Shown: positions 18,359 through 27,262 of the stretch, in pieces
How the letters are laid out: each line of letters begins with the position of its first letter
Position numbering within the stretch: the stretch's first letter is position 1
Source: Enterobacteriaceae bacterium RIT691
GTDB lineage: Bacteria; Pseudomonadota; Gammaproteobacteria; Enterobacterales; Enterobacteriaceae
Assembly: GCA_009668205.1 (NCBI GenBank)
Contig: WJYM01000001.1
Span: 124,001 to 188,000, forward strand
DNA length: 64,000 nucleotides
Direction of reading: 5' to 3'
Position numbers and translations under genes: made by a program
Notes under the pieces: generated by a model
What the model saw: the letters and a program-made list of their open reading frames with translations, nothing else
Told to the model about the DNA's origin: nothing
The model's database searches: none

Positions 18359-19117
18359 TTACACATCGCGGTAGGTTCCAAGACGGTAACCCCGTTCCGC
18401 TACGGCATATTTCAGCGACGACGACGTCAGCACATCAAGCTCCGCCAGACGTGGGTAGCAGTAAGCGCTGCCCATAATCGTGTTATCAACAAACGCCGGA
18501 TGACACATCACTTCCAGCGACGACTCGCCCGCCTGCGCTGATTTGTCGAGCGTCTGCAGGAACAGCGCTTCGCTAATGGCGTCGCCATAGAACTCGCTGG
18601 CAAAACCTGCACTGCTGCGTACCCCCAGGTTATCCAGCCCGTGCAGCTGCTCCAGGCTGCGGTCGATGCGCATCGCCACGCCCTTCGCTTTGGCAAACTC
18701 CGCAACAATCGGGAAAATCTGCGGGATCATATGCACGTGGTGATGGCTGTCGAAATGGGTCGGCTCACAGCCAAAGAGGTCGACAAACCGATGATACTGA
18801 CAGTCCAGTTCACGGGCGATCTCTTCTAATGGCAGCTCGTCTTTCTCTGCCATCTCCCAAATCCATTTACCCAATTTTCCTTCGCGGGTCAGGCCCGGCA
18901 TCGCCGACAGCGGCATGCCCAGGGTCAGGACAAAGTGCATCCCCACCGCCAGCTCCGGAAGACAGCGGCTCAGCTGCGCCGCGTGGTCGATAGCCGCGCC
19001 GTTCACCAGCGCGGTAGTTGAGGTCACCAGACCGTTTTTGCAGGCGTCGACAATTCCGTAGTTCTGCCCTTTGCTCAGGCCGAAATCATCCGCATTGACG
19101 ATTAACACACGTTCCAT
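18359..19117 (-). CDS. chbG: chito-oligosaccharide deacetylase
   Basis: A 252-residue YdjC-fold zinc hydrolase. It removes an acetyl group from N,N'-diacetylchitobiose-6-phosphate and related oligomers, giving the inducer and the substrate for ChbF. The N-terminal VNADDFGLS, the DSHHHVHM segment and MCHPAFVD carry the metal ligands and catalytic residues. The start at 19117 ([13 protein letters not shown]) matches E. coli; two extra in-frame codons exist upstream. It is the last gene of the operon, 12 bp after chbF. Confidence 0.95.
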   Translation of the reverse strand: MERVLIVNADDFGLSKGQNYGIVDACKNGLVTSTTALVNGAAIDHAAQLSRCLPELAVGMHFVLTLGMPLSAMPGLTREGKLGKWIWEMAEKDELPLEEIARELDCQYHRFVDLFGCEPTHFDSHHHVHMIPQIFPIVAEFAKAKGVAMRIDRSLEQLHGLDNLGVRSSAGFASEFYGDAISEALFLQTLDKSAQAGESSLEVMCHPAFVDNTIMGSAYCYPRLAELDVLTSSSLKYAVAERGYRLGTYRDV

Positions 19118-19129
19118 CTGCAACTCCTG

Positions 19130-20476
19130 TTACTGCTTGAGGGTTTTCACCGTTTCGGCAAAGTTAGGCAGCCACTTCTCATGCGCCAGAATCAGTTCAC
19201 GGGCCAGCACTTCCGCATCTTTGTCAGAGTGAATCAGCGGGCTCAGGTTCAGGGCCAGCAGTACGTCGTTAAACTCACCGCTCAGCGCCGCATGGCTTGC
19301 CGCCACTTCAAAGCCTTTAATGGTATGGATAAGGCCCATCACTTTATCGTCGAAGTGGGTCAGACGTGGGTGCGGCTTCGCCCCATCGCTGCCGAGGATG
19401 CAGGTCATTTCAACCGCCCAGTCAGCCGGAATGTTGTCGATATGCCCATGGTGCGGCACGTTGACGTAATGCTCGGTCTGCTTGTTGTTGTAAATGGCGT
19501 TGATCACTTCGCACGCTGCATCAGAGTAGTAAGCGCCGCCGCGCTGTTCCAGCTCTTTTGGCTTAATGTTGAGATCCGGATCTTTGTAAAGATCGAACAG
19601 CTGTTTCTCAACTTTCTGCACCACCTGCGCACGTGCGCCACCTTTGTAGTACTCGCCCATTTCGATGGCCAGCATCTCTTTCTGCTTGAAGTAGTACAGC
19701 AGATACGAGCATGGCAGCAGGTTCAGTGAACGGATAAGCCCTTCGCTGAACGGCATATCGAAGATGTTCTTCACCGTGTTGGCCGTCAGCTTGCCGGACG
19801 CGACGCCGTCGAGCAGTTCAGCAAAGCGGGATTCGCCGTTCACGATAACATCGCGAATGAACACCATGTGGTTCAGGCCGAACAGGTCAATCGACAGGTC
19901 GTCATTCTCAGTAAGCTGCAGCACATCGGTGATGAACATTTTCATGCCTACCGGGATGTTGCACACGCCGATGAAACGTTTGAAATTGGTGTGGCGATAG
20001 ACCGCCTCGGTCACCATCCCGGCCGGGTTGGTGAAGTTGATGACCCACGCGTCCGGGCAGATTTCCTGCACGTCTTTGATAATGTCAAACACCACCGGAA
20101 TGGTACGCAGCCCTTTGAACAGGCCGCCTGCACCGTTGGTTTCCTGGCCGAGATAGCCATGGCTCAGCGGAATGCGCTCATCTTTTTCACGCGCTTTAAG
20201 CTGGCCCACACGCAGCTGGGTGGTGACGAAGTTAGCGTCTTTCAGTGCTTCACGACGATTCAGGGTTTTGCGCACGGTCATCGGCACACCCGCTTTCTGC
20301 ACCATGCGTTCGCACAGGGCGTGGATGATATCGAGCTTTTCGCGCCCTTCTTCTACGTCCACCAGCCACAGTTCGGTGACCGGCAATTCATGATAGCGTT
20401 TGAGAAAACCTTCCAGTAATTCCGGGGTATAGCTGCTACCGCCGCCGATGGTGACAACTTTTAATTTCTGGCTCAT
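19130..20476 (-). CDS. chbF: 6-phospho-beta-glucosidase / diacetylchitobiose-6-phosphate hydrolase
   Basis: A 448-residue glycoside hydrolase family 4 enzyme, which needs NAD and a divalent metal. The dinucleotide-binding segment is KVVTIGGGSSYTPELLEG at the N-terminus; VGVCNIP-like and GLNHMVF segments carry the metal-binding Cys and His. It cleaves the phosphorylated disaccharide delivered by ChbBCA after ChbG has deacetylated it. The start at 20476 (MSQKLK) matches the E. coli protein. It lies between chbR and chbG. Confidence 0.96.
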   Translation of the reverse strand: MSQKLKVVTIGGGSSYTPELLEGFLKRYHELPVTELWLVDVEEGREKLDIIHALCERMVQKAGVPMTVRKTLNRREALKDANFVTTQLRVGQLKAREKDERIPLSHGYLGQETNGAGGLFKGLRTIPVVFDIIKDVQEICPDAWVINFTNPAGMVTEAVYRHTNFKRFIGVCNIPVGMKMFITDVLQLTENDDLSIDLFGLNHMVFIRDVIVNGESRFAELLDGVASGKLTANTVKNIFDMPFSEGLIRSLNLLPCSYLLYYFKQKEMLAIEMGEYYKGGARAQVVQKVEKQLFDLYKDPDLNIKPKELEQRGGAYYSDAACEVINAIYNNKQTEHYVNVPHHGHIDNIPADWAVEMTCILGSDGAKPHPRLTHFDDKVMGLIHTIKGFEVAASHAALSGEFNDVLLALNLSPLIHSDKDAEVLARELILAHEKWLPNFAETVKTLKQ

Positions 20477-20586
20477 AACTTTCTCCCTCGTGATCCGCAC
20501 CTCGGATATGGGTATCCCTCCGACAGTGCGGATAGCTAAACGAATTCGGTGTGTGCGGCGTACCGCACAAGAATAATCAGTTATCG

Positions 20587-21426
20587 TTAATTAATGACGG
20601 TGAGCTGTTTGCGATAGCTGCTTGGTGTGAATGAGGTCAGCTTTTTAAAGGTCTTAATAAACAGACTTGGGCTGCTGTAACCTGACTCATAAGCAATATC
20701 GGTCACCGAGTAATTGGTTATTTCCAACTGCTTCATGGCGAAATTAATGCGGATATCATTAATAATCTGCATCGGTGTCTTGCCGTAATAACGCTGTGTT
20801 GCCCGGGTCAAATATTCCTGAGACTTCCCGGAGAGCATCACCATATTTTCCAGCGCACCTTCACCAAATTTATGTTTATCGTGCATCTCTTCGACAGTGG
20901 TTTTTAACCACTGCGGTGTGACCCCCTGCGTCTGCTCTTCACGGAAATGACGCAGGCGGTTAATCACATAAAACGAGACGACTTCAATAAACTCATCAAA
21001 TTCATTTTCGCGGAAATTGAGTGACGCAATCACCGACTCTATATAGCTGAGGAAGGTACTTTTGACTGAGTAAACCTGTGAGGCGACCAAAACGCCCGGC
21101 AGCAACGGCTGATAGTGTTCTTCAAAGAAACGTTTGCTGATGCCCACGTTCAGGATGCGGGTCGCGCCAAACTCGTAGAAGCTCTGGTGGTGTGACCCCA
21201 TCGGGATGAAGACAAAATCGCCTCGTTCCAGCATCACCCGTTTGCCATTAATCTCCTGATAATAGCGTCCGGTCAGGACCAGGGTGTATTCGTAGTAATC
21301 ATGCTGGTGCAGCCCGCTGATGCTTTCCGTTTTGTTGTAGATGAAGACATGGAAATTTTTGCCGTTAAACAGTTGTTGTTCTAACGCCGTGCTGATTTCC
21401 TGGGTCGTCATCTTCGGTTGCCTCAT
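20587..21426 (-). CDS. chbR: AraC-family regulator of the chb operon
   Basis: A 279-residue regulator with an N-terminal cupin ligand-binding domain ([33 protein letters not shown]) and a C-terminal double helix-turn-helix (about 190-275: [30 protein letters not shown] and [33 protein letters not shown]). In E. coli ChbR represses without inducer and, with CRP and after NagC relief, activates chb. It sits inside the operon, as in E. coli, between chbA and chbF. Confidence 0.95.
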   Translation of the reverse strand: MRQPKMTTQEISTALEQQLFNGKNFHVFIYNKTESISGLHQHDYYEYTLVLTGRYYQEINGKRVMLERGDFVFIPMGSHHQSFYEFGATRILNVGISKRFFEEHYQPLLPGVLVASQVYSVKSTFLSYIESVIASLNFRENEFDEFIEVVSFYVINRLRHFREEQTQGVTPQWLKTTVEEMHDKHKFGEGALENMVMLSGKSQEYLTRATQRYYGKTPMQIINDIRINFAMKQLEITNYSVTDIAYESGYSSPSLFIKTFKKLTSFTPSSYRKQLTVIN

Positions 21427-21443
21427 GGTGAACTCTCAGTCTT

Positions 21444-21791
21444 CTATTGTACCTTCTCGTGAAGCTCAATCAATTCGGCGACCAGTTCGCGCGCCAGCAT
21501 TGACGTCATAAGATGATCCTGCGCATGAACCAGCACCAGGCTGACCTTCATTTTGCCTTCACCTTCATCGCTTTCGATGAGCTGAGTCTGCACGCGGTGG
21601 GCTTCACTGAGTGCAATGCGTGACTGCTCCATGGTGGCTTTCGCCGTCTCGAAATCGCCCTGCTTCGCCTGCTTCAGCGCCGTGTATGCCAGGCTACGTG
21701 CCTGTCCAGAGTTGATGATGAGGCCCATCACCACTTCTTCGAGGTCGTCTACCTGAACCTCTTCCGCCACGATGTTTTCCAAATCGAACAT
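21444..21791 (-). CDS. chbA: PTS diacetylchitobiose IIA component
   Basis: A 115-residue lactose/cellobiose-type IIA protein. It accepts a phosphate from HPr and passes it to ChbB. The phosphorylated histidine is His89 in LVLVHAQDHLMTS, at the same number as E. coli. The family forms a trimeric helical bundle with Asp90-Gln91 near the metal site (HAQD). The acidic N-terminus (about 15 residues) is variable. It is 17 bp ahead of chbR in the same operon. Confidence 0.95.
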   Translation of the reverse strand: MFDLENIVAEEVQVDDLEEVVMGLIINSGQARSLAYTALKQAKQGDFETAKATMEQSRIALSEAHRVQTQLIESDEGEGKMKVSLVLVHAQDHLMTSMLARELVAELIELHEKVQ

Positions 21792-21846
21792 AATCTTTCC
21801 CTCGTTACGTCAGGCCGTGCGGGAGAGTCTCCCGCACGGTGTTACA

Positions 21847-23205
21847 TCAGAATTTCAGTGCGTTAGCGATATCTTCTTCGCTTTCCTGCTCATCAATAAC
21901 TGCCTGAGCTTTGTTGGAAATCACCACAAACGGCATGTACACCACCACGGCAACACAGAGGTTGAACAGGGCCACACACAGTGCTGCGATACTGCCGTTA
22001 CTGTTGAAGAAGGCGCCCAAACCGGTTGGCATAGTCCACGGTGCCAGGTTGGTCACCGGTGGGATGATGTCCATGGAGTACGCGGCAAGCGTAATCGCGG
22101 CAAGGATTGGCTGAATCAGCACGAACGGGATGAACATCACCGGGTTCATGATGATTGGCAGACCAAACAGAATCGGTTCGTTAATCTGGAAGATGCCTGA
22201 TGGCAGTGCCAGCTTCGCAACCTGACGATGGTCAGCGCGGCGAGAAGCGATAAAGATGGCAATAATCAGGCCCAGTGTTGCCCCCGATCCTCCCAGCAGA
22301 ACATAGGAGTCGAGCATCGGTTTCGCCCAGAAGTGGAACTCTTTACCCGCCGCAATGGCCGCGTCAACAGAGCCATACTGCTGATACAGCGCGATGTTTT
22401 CCAGCGCCCATGGGGTCATGATGCCGTTGTCCAGTGCGGTCAGGGCCAGCGAGCCATGCACGCCGAAGAACCACAGCAGGGAGTTGAACAGCACGTATGC
22501 CCAGCCCACTACGCTCCCCATCGCCGCCAGCGGCTTAGAGATGGAATCCATAATGATCTGGTGGAAGTTGCTGCCGTGGGTCGCCAGCATCCAGGAGATA
22601 ATCCCGAACACGGACAGAATCAGGAAGCCCGGGATCAGTGCAGAGAATGAACGCGACACGGATGACGGTACGCTATCCGGCAGGGTAATAACCCAGTTAC
22701 GACGAATAACGAAGGTGAACATTTCTGCCACCACCAGGCCGATAATCATACCGGATATGATGTTGGCACCGCCCAGCCAGTTGGCGCCCACCGCATAGGC
22801 TTCGCCCACGCTGTAAGGGGTGACGGTCATAAAGGCCGCTACGGCCAACAGTCCCGCAGCCAGGGGGTCAACTTTACGTTCTTCAGCCAGCGCCATCCCA
22901 ATGAAAAAAGGCGCCATCAGCGACATTATGCCCAACGTACCGTTGTACACATTGCCGCCGATGGCTTTAAAACCATTCAGGGTATCGATGGTGGAAGCGT
23001 CTAACCGAATGCCCATAGAATAGAAAAACGAGCCTTCGCCAAAACTCAAAAAGACGTTATTGATTAAAACGAACATGGCCCCGGCAAGGGTCAGCGGCAT
23101 TAATTTAATAAAGCCGTTTTTGATCGCATTAATGTGCGGCTGCTTTCCTATTTTAACAGCAAAAGGAAGGAGTACCTTTTCAAGTGAACCGATAAATCTA
23201 CTCAT
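21847..23205 (-). CDS. chbC: PTS diacetylchitobiose IIC permease
   Basis: A 452-residue IIC permease of the lactose/N,N'-diacetylchitobiose family with about ten TM segments. It carries the disaccharide through the inner membrane for phosphorylation by ChbB. Typical segments are [25 protein letters not shown] near the N-terminus and [19 protein letters not shown] with the substrate-binding Glu. The 92-bp gap before it holds a ChiX small-RNA pairing site. Confidence 0.96.
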   Translation of the reverse strand: MSRFIGSLEKVLLPFAVKIGKQPHINAIKNGFIKLMPLTLAGAMFVLINNVFLSFGEGSFFYSMGIRLDASTIDTLNGFKAIGGNVYNGTLGIMSLMAPFFIGMALAEERKVDPLAAGLLAVAAFMTVTPYSVGEAYAVGANWLGGANIISGMIIGLVVAEMFTFVIRRNWVITLPDSVPSSVSRSFSALIPGFLILSVFGIISWMLATHGSNFHQIIMDSISKPLAAMGSVVGWAYVLFNSLLWFFGVHGSLALTALDNGIMTPWALENIALYQQYGSVDAAIAAGKEFHFWAKPMLDSYVLLGGSGATLGLIIAIFIASRRADHRQVAKLALPSGIFQINEPILFGLPIIMNPVMFIPFVLIQPILAAITLAAYSMDIIPPVTNLAPWTMPTGLGAFFNSNGSIAALCVALFNLCVAVVVYMPFVVISNKAQAVIDEQESEEDIANALKF

Positions 23206-23254
23206 AGAAAAATACCCTTAAAGGCCGCAATAAAATATTACGGCGATTGTGTGT

Positions 23255-23273
23255 GAAATTACTCTTTGACGGG
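23255..23273 (-). promoter_or_regulatory. ChiX small-RNA pairing site in the chbB-chbC gap
   Basis: The chb transcript here reads CCCGUCAAAGAGUAAUUUC, complementary to 18 of 19 nt of the ChiX seed region (GAAAUUCCUCUUUGACGGG, E. coli sequence recalled from memory). In E. coli and Salmonella the chbB-chbC spacer pairs with and consumes ChiX, which relieves repression of chitoporin (chiP). Confidence 0.8.
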
Positions 23274-23297
23274 AAAATTTAAATAAATCAAAAAAAA

Positions 23298-23618
23298 TTA
23301 ATTTGCTGCTGATTTCTTAATCGCTGCGACGGCGGCTTTCAGTACACCTAAACCATCGACTTTGCCGTACAGAATAGAGTCAATAACTTCGACCGGTTTA
23401 TTTGGCAACAGACGCTGAATCTCTGGGAGCATATACGCAATCTGTGGGCCTAATAATACAACGTCGGCGGCTTCGCCCTTTTCACCCGCGAGGGTTTCCG
23501 GGAAAGCTTCAATAATCACAGGAACTTCGTACTTCTCAGCCTGTGCGCGCATTTTGGACACCAGCAAAGAGGTGGACATGCCCGCAGAACAGAACAAATA
23601 GATATGCTTCTTTTCCAT
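23298..23618 (-). CDS. chbB: PTS diacetylchitobiose IIB component
   Basis: A 106-residue IIB protein with the phosphorylated Cys10 in the P-loop-like [11 protein letters not shown]. It transfers phosphate from ChbA to the sugar entering through ChbC. It is the first gene of chbBCARFG. The ATG is preceded by a GAAGCGAG-type ribosome site. The following spacer contains the ChiX site. Confidence 0.95.
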   Translation of the reverse strand: MEKKHIYLFCSAGMSTSLLVSKMRAQAEKYEVPVIIEAFPETLAGEKGEAADVVLLGPQIAYMLPEIQRLLPNKPVEVIDSILYGKVDGLGVLKAAVAAIKKSAAN

Positions 23619-23854
23619 ACTCGCTTCCTCAACTTGTCTTAGCTACCCGTCTCTGATGGATAATCCTCATCACCTCAGCCCGGGGAATGGTGGTAACGAT
23701 TTGTAACTTGTCTTTATGAGGTGAGTATACGGCATCCCTGGGCACTAGGATAATTCCTGAGAAACCAAAATTGTCTCTCATTGACCTTCGGTTATGACTA
23801 CCTTCACATTTTGGCCAAATAATTCGCGCAATTAAATAAGCATGATTTCTCAGT
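23619..23854 (-). promoter_or_regulatory. chb operon regulatory region
   Basis: This gap precedes chbB. An AT-rich, roughly symmetrical stretch CAAATAATTCGCGCAATTAA (23816-23835) resembles a NagC operator. In E. coli chb is controlled by NagC, ChbR and CRP from this position. I could not place a confident CRP site by eye. An osmE terminator lies at the right end. Confidence 0.5.
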
Positions 23855-23882
23855 AAAAAGCCCGACCGAATGGCCGGGCTTT
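23855..23882 (-). terminator. terminator of osmE
   Basis: Leftward, the hairpin AGCCCGGCC-ATTC-GGTCGGGCT (23859-23880, one mismatch) is followed by TTTT (A residues 23855-23858). It ends 29 bp from the osmE stop. Confidence 0.85.
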
Positions 23883-23911
23883 CTCAGCAATAAGCAGAAC
23901 GTATGAAGCGG

Positions 23912-24250
23912 TTACTTCGCGGCCTGCGGATCGGTATCGTACTCAGCACAGGTCTGATAGCCGGAATTGATCACGTGTCCGGTCTGATCCAGAGCGACAA
24001 AATAGGTCTCCTGTTTACCATCCCGTTGACCGAGGATGTAGGTCTGGCAGGTACCACGCGCGTGGATCATCGTCACTTCGGAGGCCGGTTTGCCCGCAAT
24101 CTGCGCGACCTGTTCACGGCTCATTCCTTTTTTGACGTCTTTCACGACCGGCTGGGTGAACTGGTCGGTGGTGCGATCGTAGGCGGTACACCCCGCCAGG
24201 ATAGAGAGTGCTGCGGCTGCGCCTAAAATTCCTGCTACGTGCTTGTTCAT
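23912..24250 (-). CDS. osmE: osmotically inducible lipoprotein OsmE
   Basis: A 112-residue lipoprotein with signal peptide [21 protein letters not shown] and lipobox LAGC. The mature part is an SmpA/OmlA-like domain ([21 protein letters not shown], then strands with [20 protein letters not shown]). The E. coli gene is osmotically and stationary-phase induced. It is divergent from nadE, as in E. coli. Confidence 0.95.
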   Translation of the reverse strand: MNKHVAGILGAAAALSILAGCTAYDRTTDQFTQPVVKDVKKGMSREQVAQIAGKPASEVTMIHARGTCQTYILGQRDGKQETYFVALDQTGHVINSGYQTCAEYDTDPQAAK

Positions 24251-24472
24251 ATTCCGTCCTCTTTTTTATCAGTGTGTTATAAGCCTGGAATAAAGAGTGA
24301 AATTTTTCAACCCGTCATTAGCGAAGCTGTAACTTTCGGAAATTTCTAGTGACAGAAAGATATCGTGCTGAATCGCCGCCTTTTCCGGCAGTCAAAACTG
24401 TGATCCTTGTCGTTTTCCCGGCAAAGAGGTAGTTTTAGCAGAGATACGACAACCTTTTTCGGGGAGAGTTAA

Positions 24473-25300
24473 ATGGCTCTGCAACAAGAGATTATCGCCG
24501 CTCTGGGCGCAAAACCGCAGGTGAACAGTGAAGAAGAGATCCGCCGCAGCGTGGATTTTCTTAAGGCTTATCTCAGCACCTATCCGTTTATTAAATCCCT
24601 GGTGCTCGGGATCAGCGGCGGTCAGGACTCTACCCTGACGGGCAAACTGTGTCAGATGGCCATCCGCGAGCTGCGCGAAGAGAGGGGTGAGGAGAGCCTG
24701 CAATTTATTGCCGTGCGCCTGCCCTACGGCGTGCAGTTTGATGAACAGGATTGCCAGGATGCCATTGAATTTATTCAGCCGGACAGGGTACTGACCGTAA
24801 ACATCAAAGGCGCGGTACTTGCCAGCGAACAGGCGTTGCGTGACGCAGGCATTGAGCTGAGCGATTTCGTGCGCGGTAATGAAAAAGCGCGTGAGCGTAT
24901 GAAAGCGCAGTACAGCATCGCCGGCATGACCTCAGGCGTGGTGGTGGGTACCGATCATGCGGCGGAAGCCATCACCGGTTTCTTCACAAAATATGGCGAT
25001 GGCGGCACGGACATCAACCCGATTTTCCGTCTCAACAAACGTCAGGGCAAACAGCTGCTGGCAACGCTGGGTTGTCCGGAGCATCTGTATAAGAAAGCCC
25101 CGACGGCGGATCTGGAAGATGACCGCCCTTCTCTGCCTGACGAAGCGGCGCTTGGCGTCACTTACGACAACATTGATGATTACCTCGAAGGTAAGACGGT
25201 TGAGGCGGGCACCGCGAAAATCATTGAAGGCTGGTATCTGAAGACCGAACACAAACGTCGCCCACCGATCACCGTGTTTGACGATTTCTGGAAACGCTAA
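24473..25300 (+). CDS. nadE: NH3-dependent NAD+ synthetase
   Basis: A 275-residue enzyme that amidates deamido-NAD to NAD with ATP and ammonia, the last step of NAD synthesis. The PP-loop SGGQDST is at 48-54 and the [20 protein letters not shown] segment binds the substrate. The length equals that of E. coli NadE, and no glutaminase domain is present. The ATG follows a GGGGAGAG ribosome site. It is divergent from osmE and followed by a REP-like hairpin. Confidence 0.97.
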   Translation: MALQQEIIAALGAKPQVNSEEEIRRSVDFLKAYLSTYPFIKSLVLGISGGQDSTLTGKLCQMAIRELREERGEESLQFIAVRLPYGVQFDEQDCQDAIEFIQPDRVLTVNIKGAVLASEQALRDAGIELSDFVRGNEKARERMKAQYSIAGMTSGVVVGTDHAAEAITGFFTKYGDGGTDINPIFRLNKRQGKQLLATLGCPEHLYKKAPTADLEDDRPSLPDEAALGVTYDNIDDYLEGKTVEAGTAKIIEGWYLKTEHKRRPPITVFDDFWKR

Positions 25301-25318
25301 TTCCCGGCGGTTTCAGTC

Positions 25319-25349
25319 AGCCGGATGCGGTAACAGCGGCATCCGGCAA
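25319..25349. repeat. REP-like palindrome between nadE and csiR
   Basis: GCCGGATGC (25319-25327) and GCATCCGGC (25338-25346) form a 9-bp stem with the composition of enterobacterial REP units. It lies between converging genes and may protect or terminate both transcripts. A related sequence lies at 28492-28522. Confidence 0.7.
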
Positions 25350-25352
25350 CTA

Positions 25353-26039
25353 TCACCGATTTTCAGCGGCAATAATTTCCTGAATCAACGGCACAGGCGT
25401 CAACAGGTGGTGCAAAACCAGCTGACTGGCCGCTTTCGCCTCCCGCTTCAGCAACGCGTCCATCAGCACCGCATGCTCTTCACGTTTAATGTGCAGTGCG
25501 TCTTCGGACAACACCGTGCGTTTCAGCCACAGCTGACGATAGCGCTCCGCCTGGTCCATCAAAAAAGCCCGTGCCTGTAACAGACTTTTCGAGCCGCAGC
25601 CTGAAGCAATCGCATCGTGGAAGGCCTTATGTCGCGCGTCCCACAGCTCGATCATCTCCTGCGGCGTATGCACTTCTGCCACTTTCGTCAACGTGTGCGC
25701 GGTGGCGACAATCCGGGCTTCCCACTCGTCATCGCCCCGCTCTACCGCCATTTCGACAATCACCGCTTCCAGACGTGCGCGGGCTTCATAAACATCGCTC
25801 ATTTCTTCGACCGACATCGTCGCCACGCGGTAGCCTTTCTGATTGACCACCCCGACCAGATGCTCTGCCACCAGCCTGGACAGCACTTCGCGCAGTGGCC
25901 CAACGCCAAGCGCATAGCGGGATTTCAGCTCGCTCATCAACAGTTTTTCGCCCGGCGGATAGTGGCCGCGGAGAATATCCGTTTTCAAACGGTGATACAC
26001 AGATTCAGCCCCGCTTTCCGGGGAAGACAAAGGGGTCAT
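25353..26039 (-). CDS. csiR: GntR-family repressor of csiD (glaR)
   Basis: A 228-residue FadR/FCD-type GntR regulator. The winged helix is in residues 10-75 (SVYHRLKTDILRGHYPPGEKLLMSELKSRYALGVGPLREVLSRLVAE) and the helical effector domain follows, with metal ligands such as those in RHKAFHDAI. It closely resembles E. coli CsiR/GlaR, the glutarate-responsive repressor. ATG 26039 is chosen because the family starts just ahead of the winged helix; an upstream extension of 38 codons is unlikely. It is divergent from csiD, whereas in E. coli csiR lies downstream of gabP. Confidence 0.9.
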   Translation of the reverse strand: MTPLSSPESGAESVYHRLKTDILRGHYPPGEKLLMSELKSRYALGVGPLREVLSRLVAEHLVGVVNQKGYRVATMSVEEMSDVYEARARLEAVIVEMAVERGDDEWEARIVATAHTLTKVAEVHTPQEMIELWDARHKAFHDAIASGCGSKSLLQARAFLMDQAERYRQLWLKRTVLSEDALHIKREEHAVLMDALLKREAKAASQLVLHHLLTPVPLIQEIIAAENR

Positions 26040-26124
26040 ACAGGCTCCGACGATCGAGTATCCGAATGCTGGGACCACTATAGCGAGAATCTTCTTTTTC
26101 AGGAACATTAGACACAAAACAAAA

Positions 26125-26156
26125 ATGACACTATTTTTATAAAATGTAGACATTTT
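26125..26156 (+). promoter_or_regulatory. GlaR (CsiR) double operator at csiD
   Basis: Two similar 13-bp units, ATGACACTATTTT (26125-26137) and ATGTAGACATTTT (26144-26156), are separated by exactly 6 bp. This fits the ATGT/TTGT-N5-TTTT elements six bases apart that I recall being described for E. coli GlaR. The second unit lies in the perfect palindrome AAAATGTAGACATTTT (26141-26156). A TATATT -10 follows near 26168. Confidence 0.75.
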
Positions 26157-26229
26157 GAAAAAACGACTATATTTACTTTACTCCCGTGTCACATACCCTA
26201 CAGCGTCTAATAAGAAATGAGGCATCGCT

Positions 26230-27207
26230 ATGCAAACAACGCAACACAACATCGCACCTGCAACCCCGACTTTTGATGTCACAAAAGGCTTCTCCGTGCA
26301 GCCGTCTTCTTACTCGAAGCGTCTGCTGGAACTGCGCTTCCCGAAAGAAACCGTCAATGCTTTTCTGGCCGCCACCGCACAGTGGCCTGTTCAGGCGCTG
26401 GAATACAAATCCTTCCTGCGTTTCCAGTGCGGTAAAGTGCTGGATGACCTGTGTCACGGCACGCTGCGCCCGGCAATCATCACTACCCTGACCCAACGTG
26501 AAACCGGCGGCTTGCTGGTTATTCCGGAAGGCCTCGACAACGTGACTCAGGCCGATGAAATGGTGAAGTTTTCCACGGCGGTGGCCCATCTGTTAGGGCG
26601 CTCCAATTTCGATGCCATGAGCGGTAAATACTACGCCCGCTTCGTCGTGGAAAATATTGATAACTCCGACAGCTACCTGCGCCAGCCGTACCGGGTGATG
26701 GAGTTGCATAACGACGGAACCTACGTCGAAGAGAGAACCGACTACGTGCTGATGATGAAAATCGACGAGCAGAATATGGAAGGCGGGAACTCGCTGCTGC
26801 TGCATCTTGACGACTGGCAGGATCTGCAGACGTTCTATACTCATCCTCTGGCACGCCAGCCTATGTGCTGGTCTGCGCCACCGAGCAAAAATACCAGCAA
26901 AGAGGTGTTCCATCCGGTGTTTGACTGCGATGCGACCGGCCTGCCGACCCTGCGCTATATCGATCAGTTTGTGCAGCCGGAAAACTATGAACAGGGTCTG
27001 TGGTTGTATGAGCTGGGGGAATCGCTGGAAAACAGTCCGCAGAAAATATCCGTTCCGGTGCAGACGGGTTCGTTTTTGCTGATCAACAACATGGTCTGGC
27101 TGCACGGACGAGATCGCTTTACCGCCCATCCGGGGCTGCGCCGTGAACTGATGCGCCAGCGTGGCTACTTCTCGATTCCGCGCACCGTGCATTACAACGG
27201 ACAATAA
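26230..27207 (+). CDS. glaH: glutarate 2-hydroxylase (Fe(II)/2-oxoglutarate dioxygenase)
   Basis: A 325-residue CsiD/GlaH protein. It hydroxylates glutarate to L-2-hydroxyglutarate using 2-oxoglutarate and O2. The iron ligands are His160 and Asp162 in MELHNDGTY and His292 in WLHGRDRF, at the E. coli positions. It is followed by lhgO, which oxidises the product, so the two genes form a short route from glutarate (a lysine/cadaverine breakdown product) to 2-oxoglutarate. The usual gabDTP genes are missing after them. GlaR control is indicated by the operator upstream. Confidence 0.96.
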   Translation: MQTTQHNIAPATPTFDVTKGFSVQPSSYSKRLLELRFPKETVNAFLAATAQWPVQALEYKSFLRFQCGKVLDDLCHGTLRPAIITTLTQRETGGLLVIPEGLDNVTQADEMVKFSTAVAHLLGRSNFDAMSGKYYARFVVENIDNSDSYLRQPYRVMELHNDGTYVEERTDYVLMMKIDEQNMEGGNSLLLHLDDWQDLQTFYTHPLARQPMCWSAPPSKNTSKEVFHPVFDCDATGLPTLRYIDQFVQPENYEQGLWLYELGESLENSPQKISVPVQTGSFLLINNMVWLHGRDRFTAHPGLRRELMRQRGYFSIPRTVHYNGQ

Positions 27208-27222
27208 TCTGATTTCCCTTTC

Positions 27223-27244
27223 GCCCCGGTCCGCCGGGGCTTTT
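27223..27244 (+). terminator. hairpin between glaH and lhgO, possible attenuator
   Basis: A perfect 7-bp GC stem GCCCCGG/CCGGGGC (27223-27229 and 27234-27240) with a TCCG loop is followed by TTTT. It ends 4 bp before the upstream candidate start of lhgO. It could reduce read-through into lhgO or hide its ribosome site. Confidence 0.65.
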
Positions 27245-27262
27245 AAAATGGACGCAACAGCT

